A stretch of DNA of 64,000 nucleotides from contig JAJXYF010000011.1 in the NCBI GenBank assembly GCA_021780755.1, positions 57,088 through 121,087 of the forward strand, read 5' to 3'. Positions 55,341-63,151 of the stretch are shown piece by piece. The first letter of the stretch is position 1. Each line of letters starts with the position of its first letter. The notes beneath the pieces were generated by a model. That model searched no databases. It saw only the letters and a list, made by a program, of their open reading frames with translations, and was not told where the DNA came from. Both the position numbers and the translations under genes were made by a program. This stretch comes from Deltaproteobacteria bacterium (GTDB lineage: Bacteria; Desulfobacterota; Binatia; Binatales; Binataceae).

Positions 55341-55735
55341 CGTCCCAGCTCCGGTCCCTGCGCGTTTCCCCATTCGATCGCGCCCTGGCAGCCCGCCGGC
55401 ACCGGCGCATTGCGTTCCGCCTGCGCGCGCGCGACCTCCGCCTTCATCGTCCGCGCCGCATTGGCGGCGGTACTGGCTTCGCGCTGCGCCGCCTCCTGCT
55501 CCGCGGCGTTCATCTGGTCTTGCAACGCGCCGATCGCCGCGTTCTGCCGTGCCACCGCCGTCGCCATCGACGCGTTCTCCGCCCGCAGCGCCGCCGCCGC
55601 GTCGCCCAGCGCCGTTACCTGCGCCCGCGCGCTGTCCCTTTGATGGACCAGCACCGCGCGATAGATCAGCGCCGTCGCCACCATCGCGATCAACGCGATC
55701 AGCTTGATGTTCTGGAGCATCGCGCCCACTAGCAT
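55334..55735 (-). CDS. Rz: Rz-like inner-membrane spanin
   Basis: 133 residues: N-terminal anchor (IKLIALIAMVATALIYRAVL) and a coiled coil (VTALGDAAAALRAENASMAT, QMNAAEQEAAQREASTAA). Typical i-spanin size and layout. With Rz1 it forms the two-component spanin, showing that this phage infects a Gram-negative host. Confidence 0.83.
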   Translation of the reverse strand: MLVGAMLQNIKLIALIAMVATALIYRAVLVHQRDSARAQVTALGDAAAALRAENASMATAVARQNAAIGALQDQMNAAEQEAAQREASTAANAARTMKAEVARAQAERNAPVPAGCQGAIEWGNAQGPELGRW

Positions 55736-55826
55736 CGTCGTTATTTCCCCGCTCGCGCGCGCGCACCGATGGACGGCAGGCTTGCGCGACGCGCGCCAAT
55801 GTCCGCTTTGCGATCTTCCGCATTAG

Positions 55827-56165
55827 TCACTTGCCGACCGCCGCCAGCGTCGCCGCATGGCTCTCAACCGCCGCCGCGACCGTCGCCGCGCCATGCTCAT
55901 CGACCGCCAGCGCGTGCTTGCCGATCGCGTCCGCCAGTTTCGCCACCGCCGCCGCATGCGCGCCGATCGCCACCGCATGCCGTTCGGTTCCTGCCACCGC
56001 CGCCGTCTTGCCTGCGCCCATCGCCCCTTCGAGCGCCGACATCCGCGCCTCCAGCGCGTGAATCATCGCCAGCAGCGCGCTCGTAACCTTGCTGCCGAAC
56101 AAGGTTCCCAGCACCAGTCCGCCCGCCGCGACCGCGACATATCCGGCCAGATTCGTGTACACCAT
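55827..56165 (-). CDS. small phage membrane protein, unknown function
   Basis: 112 residues from the ATG at 56165 behind GCGGAGGACG. One membrane segment (LAGYVAVAAGGLVLGTLFGS) and a long helical Ala/His-rich segment (HAVAIGAHAAAVAKLADAIG, then HALAVDEHGAATVAAAVESH) of heptad-like spacing. The longer frame to 56369 is unlikely because it starts in a low-complexity repeat region. It lies between endolysin and spanins, so it may be a second lysis factor. Confidence 0.65.
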   Translation of the reverse strand: MVYTNLAGYVAVAAGGLVLGTLFGSKVTSALLAMIHALEARMSALEGAMGAGKTAAVAGTERHAVAIGAHAAAVAKLADAIGKHALAVDEHGAATVAAAVESHAATLAAVGK

Positions 56166-56251
56166 GGTTTCGTCCTCCGCTGTTCGCGCCGGCTTCCGGT
56201 CCGGCCTGACTCTTTGTTGTTGATTCGCGGCGCCCCGCGCCGCCCGTCGAT

Positions 56252-56311
56252 TCGCGACCCCGCGACCCGCTGCGCCCCTTCCGCCCGTTGGTTTGCGACC
56301 CCGCGACCCGC
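56252..56311. repeat. short direct repeat in the gap between endolysin and membrane gene
   Basis: A 19-base string starting TCGCGACCCCGCGACCCGC occurs at 56252-56270 and again, with one mismatch, at 56293-56311 (TTGCGACCCCGCGACCCGC). It lies in the 237-bp gap between the endolysin and the small membrane protein. It has no coding support. Confidence 0.5.
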
Positions 56312-56402
56312 GGCGCTCGTTCGGCCAGCCCGTCTTCGCCGTGACGCCCGCGGTCACCATCGCCGCCAATCGGCACTTCGAGCCTCTTCGCGCGCACGCC
56401 GC

Positions 56403-56933
56403 TCACCCGTATGCGCGATTCAGCCACCCGTTCAGAAACTCATTGGCCCCGCCGCCGGGGCGACCCGTGCTCGCCGCCAGCGTCCGGTAATAACCCGCCG
56501 CCTCCGATCGCAGCGCCGCCATCAACGCAACCTGATTCGCCGCCGGCGCCGCCGTCCGCGTCGCTTCGCCGATCAATCCGTCTTCATCCACCCGCTTGCC
56601 GCACGCCCGCAGCGCCCGTTGCAGGCAACGCGAGGCGTGCTCAGGCCCGATATTCACCGCCAGGTCGAACAATTTCGCCCCAATCGGTCCCGGCAGATCG
56701 GAGTAATGGTAACGCCGCCACCAGTCGCGAAAGTAAATCGCGATCGCACCTTCACGGGTCAGCCCGGCGATATCCACTTGTGGGTATTCGCGCTTGCTGA
56801 TCCCGAAGCTGGTCTCGCCGCCGGGATCACTGGGATTGCTGGAATAGCCGCCTTCGTTTGCGAGTACCCGATCCACTGCGCGCGCGAATGCCGGCGGATA
56901 GCTATCCGCCGTAACTGAGTTTGTAATGGTCAC
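56403..56933 (-). CDS. phage endolysin, glycoside hydrolase 108 family
   Basis: 176 residues. The signature RVLANEGGYSSNPSDPGGE, then TSFGISKREYP near residues 23-50, is the GH108 E-x-G-Y-x-x-x-P-x-D-P-G-G-x-T-x-x-G-I motif; the Glu is the catalytic acid. The C-terminal part (AAGYYRTLAAS and ANEFLNGWLNRAYG) is the usual peptidoglycan-binding end. Start is GTG at 56933. No signal peptide; holins would release it. It is the first gene of the late block. Confidence 0.88.
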   Translation of the reverse strand: MTITNSVTADSYPPAFARAVDRVLANEGGYSSNPSDPGGETSFGISKREYPQVDIAGLTREGAIAIYFRDWWRRYHYSDLPGPIGAKLFDLAVNIGPEHASRCLQRALRACGKRVDEDGLIGEATRTAAPAANQVALMAALRSEAAGYYRTLAASTGRPGGGANEFLNGWLNRAYG

Positions 56934-56957
56934 CGCACATAAACTAATAAATGGGGA

Positions 56958-56987
56958 TCATACCGCCAAGGGTGAAATACTTCCAAA
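56958..56987 (-). promoter_or_regulatory. candidate sigma-70-like promoter for the late operon
   Basis: Minus-strand -35 TTGGAA (56982-56987) and -10 TATGAT (56958-56963) with an 18-base spacer, about 25 bases upstream of the endolysin start codon. It could be the Mor/C-activated late promoter. It has not been tested. Confidence 0.45.
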
Positions 56988-57227
56988 AAGTAGTAATTGG
57001 GCCATTTGACGGGGAGCGCAGCCGCGCTGCGAATGAGAGTGGCCGGATGCGGCCCGCGAGGCCGACGACCGCTGCCTCTGCATCGTCGAGCGGTTACCGT
57101 TGGCCGCGAGCGTGGACGCCGCAATGGCGAAGGGCTACAGTCGCCGAGACTGACCGCGTGCGCTCGCGATTAGCGTGTCGATACGCTGATTCGGCGCTAG
57201 CGCGGCATTTGCGGAGGATATATCGCG

Positions 57228-57992
57228 ATGGCAAATTTGCTCGAGGGGAAGTCTGCTTTGATCACTGGCTGTGGCAGTGGTATCGGTCGCGCCGCTGCCC
57301 TCGCGTTTGGACGCGCTGGCGCCATCGTCACCTGTGCCGACGTCGATCAGAAGGGTGGCGACGCGACCGTCGCCCTGATTCGCGAGGCCCACGGCAAGGC
57401 CGAGTTCGTCCGCGCCGACGTGACCGACCCCAACCAGGTGCAGGCGCTCATCGCGCATGTCGTGACCGGCCATGGCCGCCTCGATTGCGCCTTCAACAAC
57501 GCCGGCATCGAGGGCGACGTGATCGAACTCCACGACGCTTCCGAGCGCAATTTCGATCGCGTTATGGGCGTCAACGTCAAGGGCGTGTGGCTATGTATGA
57601 AGTATGAGATCCGCCAGATGCGCAAGCAGGGCGGCGGCGCGATCGTCAACACCGCCTCGGTCGCCGGCCTGTCGGGGTTTCCCAGCCTCGGCATTTACGT
57701 CGCGAGCAAGCATGCCGTCGTCGGGCTTACCAAGTCCGCCGCGGTGGAATGCGCGCAGGTCGGCATTCGCGTCAATGCGGTTTGTCCGGGACCAGTCGAT
57801 ACCCCGATGATGGAGCGGATCGCGAGTAACGAGGGCCAGCCTGGGCGCAAGGATTTCGAGGCGATCGTTCCGATGCGCCGCTACGCCGCGCCCAGGGAAA
57901 TCGCCGAGACCGTCGTCTGGCTGTGTTCCGATCAGGCCTCATATATCACGGGCGTCAGCCTGCCGGTTGACGGTGGACTGGTCGCGACCTGA
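57228..57992 (+). CDS. short-chain dehydrogenase/reductase inside the prophage
   Basis: 254 residues. Glycine motif TGCGSGIGRAAA (residues 12-23), NNAGIEG, catalytic Ser in NTASVAGLSG and Y-x-x-x-K (YVASKHAVVG), then CPGPVDTP and the C-terminal YITGVSLPVDGGLVA, all of a classical SDR. It has its own GGAGG about 9 bases ahead and is on the plus strand, opposite to all late phage genes. It sits between the endolysin and the Mor-like gene. It could be an old host gene or a cargo gene. The substrate is unknown. Confidence 0.88.
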   Translation: MANLLEGKSALITGCGSGIGRAAALAFGRAGAIVTCADVDQKGGDATVALIREAHGKAEFVRADVTDPNQVQALIAHVVTGHGRLDCAFNNAGIEGDVIELHDASERNFDRVMGVNVKGVWLCMKYEIRQMRKQGGGAIVNTASVAGLSGFPSLGIYVASKHAVVGLTKSAAVECAQVGIRVNAVCPGPVDTPMMERIASNEGQPGRKDFEAIVPMRRYAAPREIAETVVWLCSDQASYITGVSLPVDGGLVAT

Positions 57993-58079
57993 CGGGCCGA
58001 CCGCACGGATGCAAGGGGTGCGCGCGCGCGATCGCGGCGCGCGGTTAGCGACGCGCGCTTTAGATTGGCGCCGCGGCTG

Positions 58080-58670
58080 CTATTGCGGAGGCTGTGGAAG
58101 CCGCGCTTCGCGATGAGTCTGGGTGCGCCGAGCCTCGGCCAATACCTGGTACACGCGGCGCACCGTACAGCGCTGCGACCGCGCGATGTCTTCGATGCTG
58201 ACTCCGCTCGCGCGCAGTTCGACGATCTGAATTCCCCGGGCGGTCGGATTCGGTATCTCTATACGATCACCGCCGAACCCTTTGGCGAGCGTTAAAGCGG
58301 CGTCATAGCCGACCGTTTGGCTCAGCGTGTCGCCGGGCCCCGGCTCGTGCGGCACATACAGCCGAAGGCCGCCAAACGCCGCGATCAAACGCGCCGCGGC
58401 GTCGGTCCCGATCATATCGACCAACTCTTTGAGCAAGGCGCCGCGCGCGCTGATTGCGAGCCGCGTGGTGCGCGGCACCGGGTTGACACTCGAGGCGATC
58501 ACAGTCGTCCGCGAGGGTCCGCTCACGTCGTTGCCGCGCACGGTTGCGCGGCCGTCCGGGCTGAAGGCCGTGGCCGCTTTGCCTTGGAAATTTCGCGCGG
58601 GATCGAAGCTCGTCCGGCTCTCCGGGGGCAACGTATTCCCGCGCTGTGTGGTCGGTCCCTGCGCTTCCAT
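58080..58670 (-). CDS. Mor-family (Mu middle operon) transcriptional activator-like
   Basis: 196 residues. After a variable N-terminal about 75 residues comes the Mor core: LKELVDMIGTDAAARLIAAF, GGLRLYVPHEPG, the repeat DAALTLAKGFGGDRIEIPNP and the DNA-binding end IVELRASGVSIEDIARSQRC, then TVRRVYQVLAEA. Mor activates the Mu middle promoter. The gene is adjacent to the DnaA-like gene (TAA-ATG) and likely co-transcribed. It faces the SDR gene. Confidence 0.85.
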   Translation of the reverse strand: MEAQGPTTQRGNTLPPESRTSFDPARNFQGKAATAFSPDGRATVRGNDVSGPSRTTVIASSVNPVPRTTRLAISARGALLKELVDMIGTDAAARLIAAFGGLRLYVPHEPGPGDTLSQTVGYDAALTLAKGFGGDRIEIPNPTARGIQIVELRASGVSIEDIARSQRCTVRRVYQVLAEARRTQTHREARLPQPPQ

Positions 58671-59066
58671 TTATATCGCCTCCCGCGCCGTCGCCGGTTC
58701 CCGCGCATGGTCGCGGAGGTCCCCGGCGAGTTGATTGAGCAACATCGCGAATCCCAGGTCGTCGCGCAGTCTGCGCTTGACCGCCGTGCAGGCGTGAATC
58801 ACGCTCGAATGGTCGCGTGCGAAGGCGATCCCGATACGCGGAAATGACGGCTGCCCGGTGCCGGTCGCAGCCGGCGTGGAGTTCGTCGCACGCCATCGGC
58901 GCACCGCCATTTCGCGGCTCAGGTACATCGCCACGTGCCGTGCGCAGGTCACCTGCCGGCGCCGGCTCGGTGATACGATGTCGCGCACGCTCAGGTTGAA
59001 GGCGAGCGCCACAGTCTGCTGAATTTCGCGAATCGAGATGCCTCCAAAGGTGTCGATCGATATCAT
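58671..59066 (-). CDS. stand-alone DnaA domain IV-like DNA-binding protein
   Basis: 131 residues. IQQTVALAFNLSVRDIVSPS, TCARHVAMYLSREMAVR and the C-terminal FPRIGIAFARDHSSVIHACT closely parallel the DNA-binding domain IV of DnaA (helix-turn-helix plus the DHxTVxHA signature). There is no ATPase domain. The ATG has AAGGAG ahead. Such proteins could compete at DnaA boxes or serve phage replication. It is the first gene of the early minus-strand unit. Confidence 0.85.
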   Translation of the reverse strand: MISIDTFGGISIREIQQTVALAFNLSVRDIVSPSRRRQVTCARHVAMYLSREMAVRRWRATNSTPAATGTGQPSFPRIGIAFARDHSSVIHACTAVKRRLRDDLGFAMLLNQLAGDLRDHAREPATAREAI

Positions 59067-59084
59067 CGGGAGCGCTCCTTCACG

Positions 59085-59408
59085 TTAAATATCTTTCCGC
59101 ATTGAATGCGCGACGGTCGCCATCGTCGGCTTCGCGCGGGCGCATTTATCGACCGCGATCGCGTCCAGCGCCATTTTTGTGTCGCTGCCGAGGTCGTCGC
59201 TGGCGGGCCCTGACAGGCTTCGCGAGGTGCCGAAGCGAGACCCCGAACGACTGTGCGCACGGTTATTGCCGCATGGCGTCTCTCCGCTTGGAATTTCACT
59301 ACAGTTGGAATAATTTACGCAATCGACGCCAAAAAATCTGAACTGTAGGATAGTCGCTTGCTTCGAGGCGCGTGGCTTGCATAGTTTCTTACTGTGATGC
59401 GGTTCCAT
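59085..59408 (-). CDS. possible small early protein
   Basis: 107 residues, low support. The last about 45 residues (SDDLGSDTKMALDAIAVDKC, then AKPTMATVAHSMRKDI) show strong host-like GC-rich third positions. The N-terminal half does not, and no good ribosome site precedes the ATG at 59408. The inverted repeat at 59299-59348 lies inside it. If real, it precedes the DnaA-like gene by 18 bases; otherwise the first half is regulatory DNA. Confidence 0.3.
   Translation of the reverse strand: MEPHHSKKLCKPRASKQATILQFRFFGVDCVNYSNCSEIPSGETPCGNNRAHSRSGSRFGTSRSLSGPASDDLGSDTKMALDAIAVDKCARAKPTMATVAHSMRKDI
59299..59348. promoter_or_regulatory. candidate operator inverted repeat in the early control region
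   Basis: CTACAGTT (59299-59306) and AACTGTAG (59341-59348) are perfect 8-bp complements 34 bases apart. They lie in the 600-bp space between the divergent repressor and DnaA-like/Mor genes. A TATAAT-like minus-strand box (59407-59412) lies 58 bases further on. This fits an operator of a C/CI-type repressor, but pairing of half-sites is unproven. Confidence 0.45.
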
Positions 59409-59469
59409 TATAAAAATCAGCAGCTCCGCGCGTCGTCTGATCTTGATATTCCTGTTTCGCGGGCCTGCG

Positions 59470-59497
59470 TTGACTGCAATAAACGAGCGAATAGGAT
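59470..59497 (+). promoter_or_regulatory. candidate promoter for the repressor gene
   Basis: TTGACT (59470-59475) and TAGGAT (59492-59497) with a 16-base spacer on the plus strand, 172 bases before the repressor ATG. Consistent with a repressor (c-type) promoter divergent from the early promoter. No direct evidence. Confidence 0.4.
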
Positions 59498-59668
59498 GAT
59501 ATAGTCACTCATAAATTCTTTTGGCTATTTAACTACGATGCTGGACTTAGAGCGCGATGAGACCGATAGAACAACCATTTACTCTTGCGCCCTTTGAGCC
59601 ACCCATGAACTCTTCTCAATGCTACGAGACGATCATGGTCGCCAAATTTATCCCACAGTAGGAGAATT

Positions 59669-60334
59669 ATGTCAACCACTTTGGTAGATGAAGAATTCCG
59701 GCGTCGCCTACGGCTCATCATGCAGCAATTCGGCTCGGTCGCTGATCTCGCGCGCGCCGTCGGGGTTTCCGACAACGCCATCTACAAGTGGGTCTCGGGC
59801 CGCGGACAGCCGAGCATGATGAGCCTGGTCAACCTCTCGAAAGCCGCCGGCGTGTCGGTCGAATGGCTCGCGACCGGCCGCGGCGCGCCAACCAAATCGC
59901 GCTCAGAGGTTCAGATGGCGGAACCTGCCGACGCGATGGCGCCGTCGCGCCATGCGCTCCGCAACGTCAACGGACGCGGCGCGATTCAGAATCCGCAAAT
60001 CGTCGATTACGTCAGCTTCCAGCCCGAGTGGCTGGGGCGTGCGCTCAACGTCGATTCGCGCAACATGGCGCTGGTCGAAGTGATCGGCGACTCGATGTCG
60101 CCGACGATCGACGAGGGTGACCTGGTGCTGGTCGATCTACGCGAGGCGCGCTTTCGCCACGACGGCGTTTACGTCATGCGTACCGGCGGCGATCTGGCGG
60201 TCAAGCGGCTGCAGCGCCAGCCCGACGGCAACCTGCTCATCCGCAGCGACAACGCGGCCTACGAGTCGGCGACCGTCAAGCCTGACGAGGTCGCCCTGCT
60301 GGGACGGGTAGTGTGGATCGGGGGCCGCCTGTAA
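59669..60334 (+). CDS. C/CI-like repressor with S24 peptidase domain
   Basis: 221 residues; the ATG at 59669 is behind AGGAGAATT. An N-terminal XRE HTH (residues about 8-60: FGSVADLARAVGVSDNAIYK, then WVSGRGQPSMMSLVNLSKAA) is followed by a flexible linker and an S24 domain. Catalytic-type residues are in VIGDSMSPTIDEGDLVLVD (Ser) and GGDLAVKRL (Lys). Such repressors self-cleave with RecA* after DNA damage. It is divergent from the early block and keeps the lysogenic state. It ends before a strong terminator. Confidence 0.88.
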   Translation: MSTTLVDEEFRRRLRLIMQQFGSVADLARAVGVSDNAIYKWVSGRGQPSMMSLVNLSKAAGVSVEWLATGRGAPTKSRSEVQMAEPADAMAPSRHALRNVNGRGAIQNPQIVDYVSFQPEWLGRALNVDSRNMALVEVIGDSMSPTIDEGDLVLVDLREARFRHDGVYVMRTGGDLAVKRLQRQPDGNLLIRSDNAAYESATVKPDEVALLGRVVWIGGRL

Positions 60335-60366
60335 CGCAAGGTTGCGGATTAATTCGCGGGAATTAA

Positions 60367-60401
60367 AAACGGCGAGAGGACGAAATGACCTCTCGCCGTT
60401 T
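60367..60401. terminator. bidirectional terminator between repressor and secreted protein
   Basis: AAACGGCGAGAGG (60367-60379) pairs perfectly with CCTCTCGCCGTTT (60389-60401); loop 9 bases. A/T tracts on both sides suggest termination of both convergent genes. Confidence 0.85.
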
Positions 60402-60428
60402 GAGAGCGAGCCGCGCGGACGCCGCTGT

Positions 60429-61316
60429 TCAGCAGCCGGAGGTAAGCGAAATCGGCGTGGGAGAGAAATTGAGGCGCAGATTCGGTCCGATGGTCGAGTC
60501 GCCTTCGCAGATCAGCGCGCCGTTGACGGTGACGCCGCTGCCGAGCGTGCATCCGGTGTTCTCGGATTCGATGGTGCCGTTGAGCACGGCGGAATTCTGC
60601 ACGTTCAGAGAATTGTTCGTGATGTAGACGTTCTGCGGCTGGAGTCCGCCGGAAAGCAGGATGCGCGCGCCGTAGCCCAGCGTGAGACCGCTGTTATTGA
60701 GAACGACCACCTGGTCGTCCTGTCCGCCGGAAAGGATCAGAGTGCCCGAACCGCCGATCGTGATGCCGCCGTCCACGTAAATCACGTTCAGGCCGCCGGA
60801 GACAGTGTCGGTGACGGTGAAGGATTTGCTGGCCGCAACGTTAATCGACGAGAAAGACTGGGTGTACACCTGGTCCCACGCCGCGCACTCGAAGGTTTCC
60901 TCGTCGCTCTCGGCCTGTTCGAGATTGGCAAGATTCGCGCTGCTGCCGTCGGTGCTCTGGCTGGCGCAGCTCGCGCCCTTGCCGAGATTGATCGTGCCGC
61001 CGCTGTCGGTGGCGCATTCGCCGAGCACGGCAGTGTAGTTGCCGATTTGCAGGACGGTTCCGCCGTCGTTGTCGGCGACGACATTGCGCGAGTAGACCGA
61101 GTTGCCGCCGAGCGTGACGTTGCCGTCGTCGGTGCCGATATCGCCCGGGGTGCCGCTGATCACGGCGACGTTACCGATGGCGAGGCTGCCGAAGTCGGTC
61201 ATGATGCCGAAGTTGGCCACGGCGCCGATCGTGGTTTGCGCGCGCGCCGCCGCCCCCATTGACGCCCACGAACTGATAGCGAGCGCCGCTCCTGCCAGAA
61301 TCAAACGTTTTTTCAT
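60429..61316 (-). CDS. secreted ice-binding-like (DUF3494) protein
   Basis: 295 residues. A Sec signal peptide (LILAGAALAISSWASMGAAA, cleavage near ARAQ) is followed by the DUF3494-type beta-helix: GAVANFGIMTDFGSLAIGNV, then NLGKGASCASQSTDGSSANL and QVVVLNNSGLTLGYGARILL, and TNNSLNVQNSAVLNGTIES. The family includes ice-binding proteins and other secreted adhesins; a Cys at the very C terminus may form a disulfide. It lies just outside the prophage by the terminator, on the minus strand. Ice-binding activity is not implied by sequence alone. Confidence 0.75.
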   Translation of the reverse strand: MKKRLILAGAALAISSWASMGAAARAQTTIGAVANFGIMTDFGSLAIGNVAVISGTPGDIGTDDGNVTLGGNSVYSRNVVADNDGGTVLQIGNYTAVLGECATDSGGTINLGKGASCASQSTDGSSANLANLEQAESDEETFECAAWDQVYTQSFSSINVAASKSFTVTDTVSGGLNVIYVDGGITIGGSGTLILSGGQDDQVVVLNNSGLTLGYGARILLSGGLQPQNVYITNNSLNVQNSAVLNGTIESENTGCTLGSGVTVNGALICEGDSTIGPNLRLNFSPTPISLTSGC

Positions 61317-62287
61317 TTTCTCCTTCCCAAGGTTAGTAGTTTGGGTATGCGGAAATTCTTTAGCTAAATTTGCCTAACATAGCAAGCTGTTTCATAATAG
61401 ATCTTGTAATTTGTGGTGTAAGGGTTGTGTAATGCCGATTCTGAATCAATCGTAAGTTACGACCGTAAATTATCACCAGATTGTGATTATAGTGTGACGC
61501 GCAGCATGATGGGGTAGCCGGGGCGACGATCATCTGGCCGGAATCGAACCGGACGGACGGCGGACAGCGTACGCGGCACCGCGCCGCAGCCGGATGAGCC
61601 GCGGCCGGCCCGAGGAGGTAGGACGGAGCGCAAAGCGAGTGCCTGCGACTTGATTTGGCGCCATATATCGCGCGGAACCAAAACGTAGCCGGGGGCGCGT
61701 CGCCGAGCAGTCAAGAGCCGCGACGCCTGAACTGAAGTCAGTTTGAGCAATGCTTCGCGTGTGTTGCTAACTCTTAGATAGCATAACCACAACAAACAGT
61801 TGACAGCGCGATCCGCCTCCGGTAGCGTCTCGAAATAGTCGAACCGCGCGCGCAATTGGTCGCCTCGTCGAGCCTAGTTGGGTAATCGTCAGTTGAAAGA
61901 CGCGCACGCGGCGTTCCGCACCGGGACGGGGTCGCATCGTTCACATCTACCTCGCATACCTGCACCGTGAAGGAGGGGACGACCCCGTCCCTCCTTTTGA
62001 GGCGGGCGCGATCCCCGGCACGAAGCCCAGTGGTCGCAGAGCGCAAAACCTATAGCCTTTTGAAACCTTTGAAAGGTTTCAAGCTTCCCACAGTGAACAG
62101 TCACTTTTTTCAGGGCGAAGCCCGCAGGTGTTACAAAAGGGAAGTCTGAAACCTCCTGAGGTTTCAGTAAATTATAAGTTTCGAGTTGCTTGACAACTCT
62201 TTCCCCCTCCGTCGCGCGACGCTTGCCGTGGCGCGCGGTCCGCGAGATTATCGGCTTCCGCGACGCGCTCAAATCCCGGAGGAGACG
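61317..62287. other. gene-free region with palindromic repeats
   Basis: About 970 bp without a convincing gene. It holds an AT-rich segment (61320-61500), then GC-rich hairpin-forming DNA around 61970-62000 and the paired palindromes listed separately. Short frames on either strand have weak codon structure and I see no tRNA or known ncRNA. Confidence 0.45.
62061..62167. repeat. paired near-identical palindromes
   Basis: Two palindromes share the arms TGAAACC / GGTTTCA: a 10-bp-arm one with a one-base centre at 62061-62081 and CTGAAACCTC-CT-GAGGTTTCAG at 62146-62167. A third hairpin GGGCGAAGCCC lies between at 62113-62123. The repeat unit may be a REP/MITE-like element. It lies upstream of the enoyl-CoA hydratase. 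Confidence 0.65.
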
Positions 62288-63106
62288 ATGGCCTACACGA
62301 CACTGCTCTACGACAAGCTCGACCGAATCGCGAAGATCACCCTCAACCGCCCGAAATATCGCAACGCGCAATCGACCGCCATGCTGAAGGAGCTCGACCG
62401 CGCCTTCGCCGAGGCCGCGGAGGATCGCGAGGTGCGCGTGGTAATCCTGGCCGGCGCCGGCGATCATTTTTCGTCGGGCCACGATCTGGGTACCCCGGAC
62501 GAGCGCGCCGATAAATCCAGCTATCTAAATACGCGCGGCCTTCCGAACCGCCATTGGAAATCGTGGGAGGTGTTTCTCGACAACACGCTGCGCTGGCGCG
62601 ACCTGCCGAAGGCGACCATCGCGCAAGTGCAGGGCTACTGCATCTTTGGCGGGTACATGTTCGCGTCGGCGATGGATCTGATCGTGGCGGCCGACGACGC
62701 GATGTTCCTGCCGTCACTCACGCAGTATTTTTCCGCGCCCTGGGACATCGGCGCGCGCAAGTCCAAGGAGGTGCTTTTCCAGAGCCGTTTCATCGACGCG
62801 CGGGAGGCCGAGCGCCTCGGCCTGGTCAACCAGGTGGTGCCGCGCGCCGAGCTTGAAAGCGCGACGATGGCGCTGGCGGCGAAAATCGCCGAGAGCGACG
62901 AATATCAGTTGCGGATGGTCAAGTTTGCCGTCAACCAGGCGCAGGACGCGATGGGCTTTCGGACGTCCGTGCGCAATTCCCACTCGCATCATTTTCTCGC
63001 GCGGATGCCCGCCTATATCAAGTGGGATCAGGGTGAGGACACCAAGGTGCGGAGGCTGCCGGGGGTCGAACAGGCGATCAAGAAGATGACCGGCGACAAG
63101 CATTAG
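62288..63106 (+). CDS. enoyl-CoA hydratase/isomerase (crotonase) family protein
   Basis: 272 residues from the ATG at 62288, behind GGAGGAGACG. The crotonase core has ITLNRPKYRNAQSTAMLKEL, the oxyanion-hole region ILAGAGDHFSSGHDLG, and QVQGYCIFGGYMFASAMDL. It hydrates or rearranges acyl-CoA thioesters, compatible with fatty acid or ring-cleavage breakdown. The reaction cannot be fixed from sequence. A small NTF2-like gene follows. Confidence 0.9.
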   Translation: MAYTTLLYDKLDRIAKITLNRPKYRNAQSTAMLKELDRAFAEAAEDREVRVVILAGAGDHFSSGHDLGTPDERADKSSYLNTRGLPNRHWKSWEVFLDNTLRWRDLPKATIAQVQGYCIFGGYMFASAMDLIVAADDAMFLPSLTQYFSAPWDIGARKSKEVLFQSRFIDAREAERLGLVNQVVPRAELESATMALAAKIAESDEYQLRMVKFAVNQAQDAMGFRTSVRNSHSHHFLARMPAYIKWDQGEDTKVRRLPGVEQAIKKMTGDKH

Positions 63107-63151
63107 TCAACTGTGAATACTACTTTGATATTGGACAGGAGAATAAAATAA

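Larger units (their letters stand above)
30468..60334. mobile_element. Mu-like prophage with P2-like tail, no transposase
   Basis: Gene order follows Mu: repressor (+), divergent early genes, Mor-like activator, endolysin, lysis genes, gp25/26/27-like, gp28 terminase, gp29 portal, I protease, T capsid, gp36, gp37, then sheath, tube and a P2-type tail end (E/E', T, U, X, D, V, W, J, I, fibers). No MuA/MuB, integrase, Ner or gp30-like minor head gene is seen. All structural frames are open, which argues against heavy decay. The left boundary is the mscS stop; the right boundary is placed after the repressor. No att repeat or TG...CA end was identified. The SDR at 57.2 kb interrupts the element on the opposite strand. 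Confidence 0.85.

Noticed and set aside
61530..61560. T-loop-like string (minus strand GGTTCGATTCC) suggesting a tRNA
   Set aside because: The flanking sequence gives only a 4-bp T stem, no matching acceptor stem and no anticodon arm.
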